In this document: positions 41,868 to 51,202 of the stretch, piece after piece
Layout: every line of letters starts with the position of its first letter
Numbering within the stretch: position 1 is the stretch's first letter
DNA from: Ga0077527 sp964531455
GTDB lineage: Bacteria > Pseudomonadota > Gammaproteobacteria > Burkholderiales > SG8-41
NCBI GenBank assembly: GCA_964531455.1
Contig: CAZHFZ010000016.1
Location: forward strand, 1 to 64,000
Direction of reading: 5' to 3'
DNA length: 64,000 nt
Notes under the pieces: model-generated
Database searches by the model: none
Seen by the model: only the letters and a program-made list of their open reading frames with translations
Told to the model about the DNA's origin: nothing
Translations under genes and position numbers: made by a program

Positions 41868-43087
41868 GCGCTGACCCGGCTGCCGGCGATAAACGGCAGC
41901 CATCGTTTACCTTCTTGATGATCGTCCTGCTGGCGGGCCAGAGTATCGGCACGATGGGTACGACGATGATCCCTGCGGTGGCCCCCAAGGTTGCGCAGAC
42001 CTACGGCATCTCGTCGGCGCTGGTTGGTTACCAGATCAGCTTGCTCGCCTGTGCAATGATTGTTTCCCTGGCCTTCGGCAGCAAATTCAACAGTCGCTGG
42101 GGTTCGACCCGCATGCAGCAGATCGGCCTGTCGCTGGTTGCCATCGGCGGCCTGATTGCGATCCTGCCGCATGTCGTGTTTTTCTTTCTGGCATCGATTG
42201 CGCTGGGCCTTGGTTATGGGTCGTTGACGCCATCGGCATCAAATCTGTTGCTGCGCTTTACGCCGGCGGACAAGCGCAACCTGATTTTTTCGATCAAGCA
42301 GACCGGTGTGCCGCTGGGCGGTATCGGTGCAGCGCTGATCACGCCCGCGGTTGCAGTGCACTTCGGCTGGCAGTGGGCGATTGCCGGCAACTCGCTGGCG
42401 CTGTTCATCCTGGTGTGGGTGATGGGACGCGCAAGGCCGCATTGGGATACGGACCGCAATCCGCAGGCGCCGATCGGCGGCAACCCGTTCAGTGGCGTCA
42501 TCGCGGTCTGGCGGCATCCGGCGTTGCGCGGCTTGTCGATCTGCGGCGGCTGTTTTGTGGTCGTGCAGTTCGGCATCTCCACGTTTACCGTGATCCTGTT
42601 CAACGAAGAACTGGGCTGGGACCTGATTGCGGCGGGATTCGTGCTGACGGCTGCACAGGTCGGCGGCGTCGCCGGTCGCATCTTCTGGGGCTGGATGGCA
42701 GACCGTCTGGGCAATGCCTTTGCGGCGATGGTGATCCTCGGTGTGGTGATGGTGGTTTCATCGTTGCTGTGCATCGCGCTGACAGCGCAATGGCCGATGG
42801 CCGCGGCATGCGCATTGTTTTTTGTGATGGGTTCCACTGCCAGCGGCTGGAACGGCGCCTTCTTGGCTGAAATTGCACGCATCGTGCCGCGCGAACAGAT
42901 CAGCCCGCTGACCGGGGGTGCGCTGGTCTACGTCAACACCGGCAAAGCCATCGGGCCCATTGCCTGCGCCAATGTCTTCCTCCTCAGCGGCGATTACACG
43001 CTGACGTTTGCATTGCTTTCCGTGCCTGCTGCGCTCGGGCTTTGGTTCGTGTGGTCGGCGCATCGCAATCTCGAATTGCAGGGCTGA
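41864..43087 (+). CDS. MFS transporter (same subfamily as the three at 57194-60842)
   Basis: A 407-residue carrier with about 12 membrane segments. I place the start at a GTG (41864) that overlaps the methyltransferase stop (GTGA); the frame is open from 41816. It shares with the three tandem MFS proteins the motif 'RNLIFSIKQTGVPLGG' between segments 4 and 5 and 'RIFWGWMADRLG' in the second half, so all four are one subfamily. Its place within the Tct/FAH cluster suggests an organic-acid substrate. Confidence 0.88.
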   Translation: MSADPAAGDKRQPSFTFLMIVLLAGQSIGTMGTTMIPAVAPKVAQTYGISSALVGYQISLLACAMIVSLAFGSKFNSRWGSTRMQQIGLSLVAIGGLIAILPHVVFFFLASIALGLGYGSLTPSASNLLLRFTPADKRNLIFSIKQTGVPLGGIGAALITPAVAVHFGWQWAIAGNSLALFILVWVMGRARPHWDTDRNPQAPIGGNPFSGVIAVWRHPALRGLSICGGCFVVVQFGISTFTVILFNEELGWDLIAAGFVLTAAQVGGVAGRIFWGWMADRLGNAFAAMVILGVVMVVSSLLCIALTAQWPMAAACALFFVMGSTASGWNGAFLAEIARIVPREQISPLTGGALVYVNTGKAIGPIACANVFLLSGDYTLTFALLSVPAALGLWFVWSAHRNLELQG

Positions 43088-43257
43088 ATCCGCTGTCCTG
43101 AACAACTTGTACTGATTGCCCGCACCCCCTTGGGGCAGCGCTTCGGATTCATGCACGATGTGAATGCGCTTTTGACTGTTCAACGCTGCCACGGTGCATG
43201 TACCATGGGTACGATGCTTGCTTTTGCAGTGATGAGGATTTTAATCAGGGGTATTGA

Positions 43258-44238
43258 ATGAAAACGTTTGCATCTTCGTTGTGTGTGGGTATTTCAGTTC
43301 TGGTGCTGGCTTCAGGCAGTCTGGCACAGGCTCAACAATTTCCGGCCAAGCCGTTGAGGCTGATCGTGCCGTTTGCACCCGGCGGGCCCAATGACATTCT
43401 CGGAAGGCTGGTAGCGCAGAAGCTGACCGAGCAATGGGGGCAGCAGGTCCTTGTGGAAAATCGCGGTGGCGCCGGCGGCACCATTGGTCTTGAAGCGGCG
43501 GCGCGCCTGCCCAAGGACGGTTACGGCATTGCCATGGGCGGCACCAGCAATCTCGCTGTTGCACCGAGCTTGTACGAAAAACTGACGTATGACCCGATCA
43601 AGGATTTCACACCAATCATCAACGTCGCGCTGGTGCCGTACGCGCTGGCGGTCAATCCCACGGTGCCGGCAAAATCGGTAAAGGAATTGGTGCCGATTGC
43701 GGCCAAGAAGGCGGGTTTTCTGAGTTACGGGTCATCCGGTACTGGCAGCATGTCCAGCCTGGCCGCTGAATTGTTCAACGCCCTGGCCAAAACCAGCATC
43801 CTGCATGTGCCTTACAAAGGCACAGCACCGGCGTTGACGGATGTGGTCAGCGGGCAGATTGACATGATGTTTGCCGATCTGGCCCTGATCAAGCCGCATG
43901 CCACGGCCGGAAAATTGCGCGCCGTCGCTGTGACCAGTGCAAAGCGGGTGGTGTCATCGCCGGAAATTCCAACCATCGCGGAATCCGGTTTGCCCGGTTA
44001 CGATATTTCACCTTGGTTTGGCGTGGTAGCGCCGGAAGGCATACCGAGGCCCGTGGTCACTCGCCTTAATACTGCGATTGGCGCCAGCCTGAAGTCGCCC
44101 GATGTGATTCAGCGGCTGGGAACACTCGGATATGAACCGATCGGCGGCAGCCCGGAGCAGTTCGCTGCGACGATCAAGTCGGATATCGGCAAATACGCAA
44201 AAATCGTCAAGACCGCAGGGATCAAGGCGGATCTGTAA
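43258..44238 (+). CDS. Bug/TctC receptor 3
   Basis: A 326-residue periplasmic binding protein with signal peptide (SSLCVGISVLVLASGSLAQA). Bug motifs: 'FPAKPLRLIVPFAPGGPNDI', 'VLVENRGGAGGTIGLEAAAR' and 'LPKDGYGIAMGGTSNLAVAP'. An AGGGG site precedes the ATG. It has no own TctAB and ends 25 bp from the convergent flavoprotein gene of the catabolic run. Confidence 0.92.
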   Translation: MKTFASSLCVGISVLVLASGSLAQAQQFPAKPLRLIVPFAPGGPNDILGRLVAQKLTEQWGQQVLVENRGGAGGTIGLEAAARLPKDGYGIAMGGTSNLAVAPSLYEKLTYDPIKDFTPIINVALVPYALAVNPTVPAKSVKELVPIAAKKAGFLSYGSSGTGSMSSLAAELFNALAKTSILHVPYKGTAPALTDVVSGQIDMMFADLALIKPHATAGKLRAVAVTSAKRVVSSPEIPTIAESGLPGYDISPWFGVVAPEGIPRPVVTRLNTAIGASLKSPDVIQRLGTLGYEPIGGSPEQFAATIKSDIGKYAKIVKTAGIKADL

Positions 44239-44263
44239 TCGTATTTGCGGGGCGCAGCTGTGC

Positions 44264-45817
44264 TTAGCCCGCAGCTGCGAGTCGCCCCGCAATTCTTCCG
44301 GTGACCACGCATTCCGCGATATTGCCGCCCGACAGATAAAGGTGGCCGAAGGAACTGCCGCATTCACCGGCAGCGTAAAGCCGCGGGATCGGTTTGCCGT
44401 AAACATCAATGATGCGCGACTGCGCATCATGCACCGGGCCGCCTTGGGTGTTGGAGATCACTGCCCACATGGTTGAACCGTAGAACGGCGGTTTGACGAT
44501 GGGCACCATGCTGCCGGCAGGCCTTTCGAAATCGGTGTCATTACCGGCGGCGCACAGCGCATTCCAGCGCGCGACGGCGGTTTTAACGGCGCTCGCATCG
44601 AGCCCGAGTTTTTTTGCCAGTTCGCCCAGCGTGTCGGCGCGCTGGATGATGCCGTTTTCCACTTCCTTCAGATTATTGTCGCTCCAGTCGTAGCGCAGGC
44701 CTTCGTCGTTGGAGGTGGCTTTGCCCAGCGGATACATCTGGCGGCCAATGTCATCGCAGATCAGGTAGGCCGGGTTGCGCGAGGCCTTTTGCGTGATCGG
44801 ATCAAAGTGTGACAACGGGCGTACGCCGGTGTCCTGGGTATAGGGTTGGTACTCGGACATGAAACGCTGGCCGCTGTGATCGAGCAGGATCCACGCCATC
44901 TTCAGGTTGACCTTGTCGGCATCGCCGGGAAACCAGTCGGGAAAGCGTTTGGCGCGTATGCCGTAGGGATAAGCCGGATCGGTGTGGCGGAACCCGTAAG
45001 CGCCATGGATATGCCACATATGCCATAAGGCCGCACCGAGATCCTGCGCCATGCGGATGCCGTCGCCGCTGTTGTGTCGCGCAGCGGCATTAAAAACCGG
45101 GTACGTTTCGAGGAACTGCGCTTTCATTTCGGCATTGCCTTCGAAGCCGCCGGTGGCGATGATCACGCCGCGGCGCGCCGCGATGTGGCGCTCCTCGCCG
45201 TCCTGCAGCACGGTGACGCCGATGACTTCGCGGGTTGCCGGATCGGTGATCAGGCGCTGCGCGCCGACACCGAGGCGGATATCGACGCCGGCGGCGATCA
45301 CGTTGTCGTGAACCACCTTGAACAGTTTGGGACCGTTCGGCGCGCCGTTGGCCCAGGGGTAGTCCTTGCGCGCATCAAAGCCGGGCACGTCAACGACCGA
45401 CGTATGATAGAAGGTGTCGGTGCCAGGCAGCGGGTAGTTGCCGCGAATCTGCCGGCGGTAGGGATCGCCGGCCTTGGCGCGCTCTTCGTTTTCTTCGACG
45501 GAGGTGATGACGCGGGCATCGTTGATCTGCGCCAGTTCGCGCACATAGGCTTCGAGCTCACACATGCCATTGGCCAGCGTGCGGATGACATCGTCCGGCG
45601 TGCGACCGCCATTGCTGGTCTGCAGGTAGGCGAATGCCTGTTCCGGATCATGTGCGCTGCGCACTGCGCCATACGAGCAGATCGACAGGCCACCGGGTAC
45701 CGTGGATTTTTCCAGCAACAGTGTTTTGGCACCGGCCTGTGCAGCATTCAGCGCAGCGATGCCGCCCCCCAGACCAAAACCCAACACGATGACATCGACT
45801 GTTTCCGAAAATTTCAT
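44264..45817 (-). CDS. FAD-dependent dehydrogenase, fumarate reductase flavoprotein type
   Basis: A 517-residue flavoprotein. FAD motif 'VIVLGFGLGGGIAALNAAQA' then 'LLLEKSTVPGGLS' at the N-terminus, 'GVIIATGGFEGNAEMKAQFL' in the middle and 'RLYAAGECGSSFGHLYLSGG' near the C-terminus. The group includes fumarate reductases, tricarballylate dehydrogenase (TcuA) and 3-ketosteroid dehydrogenases. It is the last gene of the 13-gene minus-strand run and probably introduces or reduces a C=C bond in the pathway substrate. Confidence 0.88.
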   Translation of the reverse strand: MKFSETVDVIVLGFGLGGGIAALNAAQAGAKTLLLEKSTVPGGLSICSYGAVRSAHDPEQAFAYLQTSNGGRTPDDVIRTLANGMCELEAYVRELAQINDARVITSVEENEERAKAGDPYRRQIRGNYPLPGTDTFYHTSVVDVPGFDARKDYPWANGAPNGPKLFKVVHDNVIAAGVDIRLGVGAQRLITDPATREVIGVTVLQDGEERHIAARRGVIIATGGFEGNAEMKAQFLETYPVFNAAARHNSGDGIRMAQDLGAALWHMWHIHGAYGFRHTDPAYPYGIRAKRFPDWFPGDADKVNLKMAWILLDHSGQRFMSEYQPYTQDTGVRPLSHFDPITQKASRNPAYLICDDIGRQMYPLGKATSNDEGLRYDWSDNNLKEVENGIIQRADTLGELAKKLGLDASAVKTAVARWNALCAAGNDTDFERPAGSMVPIVKPPFYGSTMWAVISNTQGGPVHDAQSRIIDVYGKPIPRLYAAGECGSSFGHLYLSGGNIAECVVTGRIAGRLAAAG

Positions 45818-45847
45818 GGCATTCCCATAAAAAACAGAGGGTTGATT

Positions 45848-46759
45848 TTATTTCAGTGAAGGCAGCGGTGCGCCGGTCGACTGGAATATCACGATACCAC
45901 CCAATGCGCCGGGCCATTGCAGCAGCAGGTGAGTGGCGTCGAGATCGCGCGTGTCGCACTGTCCGGCCTTCAGCCGGTTGCGCGTCAGGGTAATGTCATC
46001 CGTGGTCAGCACGTAGCCGGCAATCCACGGCAGCGCCGGGGCGGTGATATGCAATGATCCCTGCAGTTGCTCCGGGGTCACGAACAGCAGTGCCCCGCGC
46101 TGGGTGTCAATGCGCCATTGCTCGTGGCTGACCTGGGCCAGCAGTCCGGTAAAGCGCGCATAACGCTGCGCGGCTTCCTGCGGATCGGCTGCACAGATGA
46201 TGACTGCAGCGAGGCCGCGTGTGCCGTTGGCGTGTGCGGTCCAGCGATCCTGCCACAGCCACTGCGGCGTGTGCTGCTGGCAGTACTGGATACGACCCTC
46301 GGCCATGGTGCCCGGGGGCACGCGCACGACCGAGAAGCGTGCGGTTTCTTCGCCCTGTTCCGTGCCGATCTGGCGCTGCAATGCCACCGTCGGCAGCGGC
46401 GTGAAACCGTTTTTCTCAAGGCGCGCATGGTCGACCTCTGCGCCGGCGCTGCCGAAAGCGATCAGGTGCAGCCCGGTATAACGCTGGATGGCCGTGCGCA
46501 GCTGGTTGGCGATGGGGGTGTCGGCGGTCGGCGTGAGGAATTCGAGATAACCCTCACGCAGCATGATGCAGCGGTTGCCGCTGCCGGCTGGTACCAACGG
46601 TCCGCCCGGTTCCAGGCGATGCGACTGCGCGGAGAATGGCGTCAGTGTGAAGCCGGCCTGTTCCAGCGCGGCGCTCGCGGCATCGATATGCGGCACAAAA
46701 TGCGCCACGTGATCGATATTGATTTTGTGCGGTGGCGGAACCTGGCCGGCGGCGGTCAT
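45848..46759 (-). CDS. VOC family (glyoxalase-like) protein
   Basis: A 303-residue protein with a 'glyoxalase-like' VOC domain: the first strand-helix unit is 'INIDHVAHFVPHIDAASAAL', with a metal-type His, followed by 'LEFLTPTADTPIAN' and a second unit 'RTRGLA'-like in the middle. Members include metal-dependent dioxygenases, isomerases and lyases. It starts 3 bp after the preceding dehydrogenase gene. Reaction unknown. Confidence 0.75.
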   Translation of the reverse strand: MTAAGQVPPPHKINIDHVAHFVPHIDAASAALEQAGFTLTPFSAQSHRLEPGGPLVPAGSGNRCIMLREGYLEFLTPTADTPIANQLRTAIQRYTGLHLIAFGSAGAEVDHARLEKNGFTPLPTVALQRQIGTEQGEETARFSVVRVPPGTMAEGRIQYCQQHTPQWLWQDRWTAHANGTRGLAAVIICAADPQEAAQRYARFTGLLAQVSHEQWRIDTQRGALLFVTPEQLQGSLHITAPALPWIAGYVLTTDDITLTRNRLKAGQCDTRDLDATHLLLQWPGALGGIVIFQSTGAPLPSLK

Positions 46760-46762
46760 GGC

Positions 46763-47761
46763 TCAGTAACCCAGCTTCGGGTCAATGCGTCGCTTCAGTG
46801 TTTTGCCGGCAAGGAAACGTTCGAGATTCTCGAACCAGAGGTCGAGTGAAATGTCGATGTAGTGTTCGCCATCGTCGCAGGAGATATGCGGCGTGATGAT
46901 CAGGTTGGGCGTGGTCCACAACGAGGCATCAGCGGGCAGCGGTTCGGGATCGACGACGTCGAGGATGGCGCCGCCGAGTTTGCCGCGGCGCAGCCGGGTT
47001 TCCAGTGCGCGATAGTCGGCCACCGGGCCGCGGGCGATATTGATCACGCCGGCCGTGGGTTTCATCAGATCCATGCGTTTGCCGTTGAGCAGGCTGCGGG
47101 TTTCCGCGGTCAGCGGCACGGCGAGTACGACGAAATCGGCCAGCGGCAGCATCTTGTCGAGTTGTTTGTAGCTCACCACCTTGTCGGCGTAACGGTTCTT
47201 CTGTGCGCTGCGCCGTACACCGATCACCTTGAGGCCGACTTTTTTCGCGGCACGTGCAGCCGCTTCACCGAGATCACCGAGTCCGATGATGACCGCGGTT
47301 TTTCCGGTGATGCTGGGCGAGAACAGCGCTTCCCAGCGGTGTCGGTGCTGGTTGGCCATGATCGCCGGCATGCGCGAGTTGAGCAGGTTGTAGGCCATGA
47401 CCATGTATTGCTCGGTCTTGTGGCCGTGCGCACCGCTGTTGTTGGTGAACAGCATGCCGCGCGGCAGCCAGTCCAGCGGCAACACGCCGTCAATGCCTGC
47501 CGAGGTGGCGTGTATCCATTTGAGCCGGGGTGCACGGGTTGCGAGCTTGTCGCGGTTCGCCGGTACGCCGATCAGCAGGTCGGCATTGGACAGCGCGGTT
47601 TCCAGCACATCGCCATCCCAGCCGAAGCTGACATCAATGCGCCGTGCGAGTGCACGGTGGCGGGTGCAGGCCGCTGCCCAGTGTTCGGGCAGCGTATGGA
47701 AAATACTCGCCTTCTTGCGCGTGTTCTCGATATGCAGATGCAGTCTTTTTGTGCTCATCAA
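46763..47761 (-). CDS. D-2-hydroxyacid dehydrogenase family protein
   Basis: A 332-residue NAD(P)-dependent dehydrogenase. 'TAVIIGLGDLGEAAARAAKK' is the cofactor motif (about residues 155-174), 'LIGVPANRDKLATRAPRLKW' lies in the substrate domain, and 'GVINIARGPVADYRALETRL' carries the catalytic Arg; 'ILDVVDPEPLPADASLW' and 'LIITPHIS' supply Glu and His positions. It lies 13 bp after the ABC binding-protein gene and 3 bp before the VOC gene, so it belongs to the operon. Confidence 0.88.
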   Translation of the reverse strand: MMSTKRLHLHIENTRKKASIFHTLPEHWAAACTRHRALARRIDVSFGWDGDVLETALSNADLLIGVPANRDKLATRAPRLKWIHATSAGIDGVLPLDWLPRGMLFTNNSGAHGHKTEQYMVMAYNLLNSRMPAIMANQHRHRWEALFSPSITGKTAVIIGLGDLGEAAARAAKKVGLKVIGVRRSAQKNRYADKVVSYKQLDKMLPLADFVVLAVPLTAETRSLLNGKRMDLMKPTAGVINIARGPVADYRALETRLRRGKLGGAILDVVDPEPLPADASLWTTPNLIITPHISCDDGEHYIDISLDLWFENLERFLAGKTLKRRIDPKLGY

Positions 47762-47773
47762 GGCCGGCGCCTT

Positions 47774-48757
47774 TTATTTGATCTGCTTGGAGCGCTGGTA
47801 AGGTGCGGTGAGGAAGGCAGCTTCCGGCGGATCATTCTTTGCGCTTCCGGCAGCTTTGACGATTTCCTGCATGCGTTTCAGTGAGGCCACGTCCGAGGCT
47901 TCGAAACTCGCCATGTAGGCGCCGTCCCACTGTGCAGCGTATGCCTTGGCATCGACGGCATTCATGTTGGCGGCCTTTTGCAGGATCTCCGCGACCCTGT
48001 CCTTGTTCTTGCTGCCGTATTCCAGCGTCTTGCGCATCGCGACGATGAATTTGGCCACAGCCTCGGCGTTTTTGGCGACATAGTCGCTGTGCACGATGGT
48101 GACTGCGAGAATGGGTGCGGCAGTGCCCTTGGTCAGTTTTTTCCAGTCTTCCACTATGCTGCCGAGATTGGTCAGTTTGATGTCGTCGCTCATCTGGGCG
48201 ATGGTTACCGAGCGGATCACGGCGGCATCGACTTCCTTTTGCAGCAGGAACTGGGCAAGCCGGCCTTCGTTGCCCGGCACTACGCTGTAGTCAGTGGGCT
48301 TGAGGTTGTAGACCCCCGACAATACGGAGCTGGCAATCGCGTGAGTGGCGCTGCCCGGCGGCGACATGCCGATCTTTTTGCCTTTGAGGTCGGCAACGCT
48401 CTTGATCGGCGAGCCGGCGGGTACGACGATCTGTGCTTCCGCAATTTGTGAGGCCAGCACGATTTTGATCGGGACGCCGTCGGCGGCGATGGTCATCGAT
48501 GCGGTGGACGGTGCGCCGAAGGCGAGGTCGATGGTCTGCGGTACGATGGCGCGGGTGGGGCCGTTGACTTCGGCGAACTTCACCCATTCCACTTCAAGAC
48601 CTTCCTTTTCGGCGATTTTCATCTGTTCCATCACAGCGCCGAAGCCGAGGCTGAAGCCGCTGGTCCAGTAACCGACCTTGATTTTCTGCGCCTGCGCCGG
48701 TGTGACGGCGAGTAGCAGGGCGAGGGCAAAGACCTTGAACAGGTGCATCGGTTTCAT
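47774..48757 (-). CDS. ABC transporter substrate-binding protein, NitT/TauT type
   Basis: A 327-residue periplasmic protein with signal peptide (LFKVFALALLLAVTPAQAQK). The mature part starts 'IKVGYWTSGFSLGFGAVMEQ' and has 'KSVADLKGKKIGMSPPGSAT', typical of NMT1/SsuA-like receptors for aromatic or sulfonated acids. AAGGAG precedes the ATG. Its ATPase (48781) is directly upstream, while the permease (51822) is two genes further away. Confidence 0.9.
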   Translation of the reverse strand: MKPMHLFKVFALALLLAVTPAQAQKIKVGYWTSGFSLGFGAVMEQMKIAEKEGLEVEWVKFAEVNGPTRAIVPQTIDLAFGAPSTASMTIAADGVPIKIVLASQIAEAQIVVPAGSPIKSVADLKGKKIGMSPPGSATHAIASSVLSGVYNLKPTDYSVVPGNEGRLAQFLLQKEVDAAVIRSVTIAQMSDDIKLTNLGSIVEDWKKLTKGTAAPILAVTIVHSDYVAKNAEAVAKFIVAMRKTLEYGSKNKDRVAEILQKAANMNAVDAKAYAAQWDGAYMASFEASDVASLKRMQEIVKAAGSAKNDPPEAAFLTAPYQRSKQIK

Positions 48758-48780
48758 CGCGGCTCCTTTAATTAATTCAA

Positions 48781-49566
48781 TTAAATCAATGACTTAAGAT
48801 GATGTGCCAATTGCGCGGTGGCGGCTTCGGTGGCATCGCGCGGCCGTGCCAGCGTAATCGGCACCTGATCGCGGATGCGCCCGGGGCGCGGCGCCATCAC
48901 TACCACGGTGTCGGCGAGTACGACGGATTCTTCAACGTCGTGGGTCACGAATACGATGGTCATGTGTTTCAACTGCTGGATGCGCAACAATTCTTCGTGC
49001 ATCTGTGCCCGCGTCATGGCATCCAGTCGCGAGAAGGGCTCGTCCATCAGCAGGATGCAGGGTTCCAGCACGAGGCTGCGGGCGAGGGCGACACGGCTGC
49101 GCATGCCGCCGGACAATTGATACGGAAATGAATCCGTAAACGCTTCGAGTCCGACCAGTCGCAGCGCTTCACGTGCGCGAGACTGGCGTTCCGAGTGCAG
49201 CATGCTCCCGGCTTCCAATGCGAATTCGACGTTGTGCAGGGCGGTGCGCCACGGCAGCAGCCGGTCTTCCTGGAACATATAGCTGACGCTGCGCCAGTCG
49301 TTGAACTGGCGTGACGGCGTACCGTTGATCAGCACTTCGCCCTGTTCAGGCGTGACCAGTCCGGAGATGATGTTGAGCAGCGTCGATTTGCCGCAGCCGG
49401 ATGCGCCGAGGATCGCCACGATCGAACGTGCGGGTATGGTCAGGCTGATGTCGGACAGTACCTGCAGCGGCGTGCCATCGGCGGTCTTGAACCATTTGCT
49501 GACGCCACGTACCGCGATGGCGCCGGTTTCCGTCGGAACAGCCTGGGGCGCGACCGCGGTGTTCAT
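48781..49566 (-). CDS. ABC transporter ATP-binding protein, NitT/TauT type
   Basis: A 261-residue ATPase. Walker A 'ILGASGCGKSTLLNIISGL', Q-loop 'YMFQEDRLLPWRTALHNVEF', signature 'PYQLSGGMRSRVALARSL', Walker B 'CILLMDEPFSRLDAM' and H-loop 'VFVTHDVEESVVLAD' are all present. The closest described relatives are SsuB/TauB. I start at the ATG 49566, one base after the UbiD stop; the frame is open much further upstream but that part lies inside the ubiD-like gene. Confidence 0.92.
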   Translation of the reverse strand: MNTAVAPQAVPTETGAIAVRGVSKWFKTADGTPLQVLSDISLTIPARSIVAILGASGCGKSTLLNIISGLVTPEQGEVLINGTPSRQFNDWRSVSYMFQEDRLLPWRTALHNVEFALEAGSMLHSERQSRAREALRLVGLEAFTDSFPYQLSGGMRSRVALARSLVLEPCILLMDEPFSRLDAMTRAQMHEELLRIQQLKHMTIVFVTHDVEESVVLADTVVVMAPRPGRIRDQVPITLARPRDATEAATAQLAHHLKSLI

Positions 49567-49567
49567 G

Positions 49568-51202
49568 TCAGGGGCCTTTGACCGGCGGTTTGGCGGCGAA
49601 AGCGGAATTGCGCAGGCACATGCGTCCGCGCGGATCCTGCCATAAGGTGCCGTCTTCATGCAGCTTGCCCAGCGTGCGTGCGACAGTCTGGAAATCATAT
49701 TCGGCGAACTGTTCGGCCAGCTCCGAATAATACTTCGGCGTTTTTTCGATGACGGCGACGATTTTCGCTGCGAGTTCCGTGACGGCGGCATCACCGGATG
49801 CGGCCTGTTGCACGGTGTCTGCCTTGCCGGCGTAATAATCATTGATTTTTGCGCGGTCGGTATAGGCGTAGGCGATGCGTTCAAAACGCTCGCGCGGAAT
49901 CCATTCGGAGATCGTCGCGTCGATGCCGACCTTGGCGCCGGTGGGCACCACGCCGGGCGGCATGACCGCGAGGCTGGGGTCCAGCGGTTTGGCGCGGCTG
50001 CCGGGGATGATCATGATGTCCTTGTCGCCCTGCACGCGGGTGGCGATCGCCCATTCGACGTCCATTGCATTGAACACGTCGATATCATCATCAACAACCA
50101 CCACATGTTTCAGGTCCATCACCGACAGTGCGGCGAGCAGCGCATTCTTGCCTTCACCGGCCTGCTTCTTGATGGAAATCACGGCGTGCCACATGCCGCA
50201 GCCGCCGAGCGTGACATTGATGTCCTTGACCTGCACACCGGCTGTTTTCAGTGCGCGGCGGATTTGCGTGTAACGCGTCGGCGCCATCAGCCAGGTGTTT
50301 TCCCAGGGCATGTGCAGCGCGTAATAGATCGCATCCTTGCGCATGGTGATGGCATTGATGCGCACCACCGGGTTCCAGTGCAGGCCACCCATCAGACGCG
50401 TAAATTCGCCGAAGCGGCCTTCGGGCTGGGTCCAGCCGGTCGGCAGGATCTCGCCTTCAAGAACGATTTCGGAATCGGCGATGCAGGGCAGGTCGATGGT
50501 TTCGCACTGCGCGAGTTCGATGGCTGAGCCGCGGATGCCGCCGGCGATACCCATTTCATCGGTGCCCAGCGGGGCGCGGAAACCGGAGCCGAGGTTTTCA
50601 AACGGATGGTTGCCGATGGAAATCGAGATCGGCAGCGGTTTGCCGGCTTCAAAGGCGCGCTGTGCAAAAAGGCGCATGTTGTTCGGCGTGACGATGTCGA
50701 TGCCGGTCAGGTTCTTTTCCTTGACCATGAAGCGGTAAATGCCGGAATTCAGGCCGAATTCCGGATCACGCGCAATGGTGATGCCGGCGGTGATCATCGG
50801 GCCGCCGTCGTAAATCGAGAACATCGGGATCGGCAGGCTGAACAGGTCGACGTCCTTGCCGGTCTTGATGACCTGCTTGGCGGCGCAGGATTCGACGTAG
50901 CGCGGCGGGATCGGTTTCTCGATGCCGCGCTCCAGCCGGAATTCGATTTCCGGATAGGTCTCGCAACCCATCGACATGATGGCGCGTTTCTGCGAGCGGA
51001 TGATCCCGGATACCACGGGCATTTTGTAGCCGATAACGTTATGGAACAGCAGGGCCTTGTCGGCCTGATCGACGAGTGTGGCGATGTGCCGGCTGTCCAC
51101 CGGTTGCTTGATGTCGACAAGTTCCTTCTCGCTGCGCAGGCGATCGAGAAAACCGCGGAAGGTTTCGTTGGCGTAAGGCAGGGGCTTCATCGCATCTTTC
51201 AT
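49568..51202 (-). CDS. UbiD family decarboxylase
   Basis: A 544-residue enzyme of the UbiD family, which uses prenylated FMN for reversible decarboxylation of aromatic or alpha,beta-unsaturated acids. Recognisable blocks are 'ITAGITIARDPEFGLNSGIY', 'PISISIGNHPFENLGSGFRA', 'GWTQPEGRFGEFTRLMG' (Glu/Arg region) and 'KHVVVVDDDIDVFNAMDVEW'. It is somewhat longer than typical (about 490-500) with a C-terminal extension of about 50 residues. The upstream gene encodes its cofactor enzyme UbiX; start and stop overlap (TAATG). Confidence 0.93.
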   Translation of the reverse strand: MKDAMKPLPYANETFRGFLDRLRSEKELVDIKQPVDSRHIATLVDQADKALLFHNVIGYKMPVVSGIIRSQKRAIMSMGCETYPEIEFRLERGIEKPIPPRYVESCAAKQVIKTGKDVDLFSLPIPMFSIYDGGPMITAGITIARDPEFGLNSGIYRFMVKEKNLTGIDIVTPNNMRLFAQRAFEAGKPLPISISIGNHPFENLGSGFRAPLGTDEMGIAGGIRGSAIELAQCETIDLPCIADSEIVLEGEILPTGWTQPEGRFGEFTRLMGGLHWNPVVRINAITMRKDAIYYALHMPWENTWLMAPTRYTQIRRALKTAGVQVKDINVTLGGCGMWHAVISIKKQAGEGKNALLAALSVMDLKHVVVVDDDIDVFNAMDVEWAIATRVQGDKDIMIIPGSRAKPLDPSLAVMPPGVVPTGAKVGIDATISEWIPRERFERIAYAYTDRAKINDYYAGKADTVQQAASGDAAVTELAAKIVAVIEKTPKYYSELAEQFAEYDFQTVARTLGKLHEDGTLWQDPRGRMCLRNSAFAAKPPVKGP

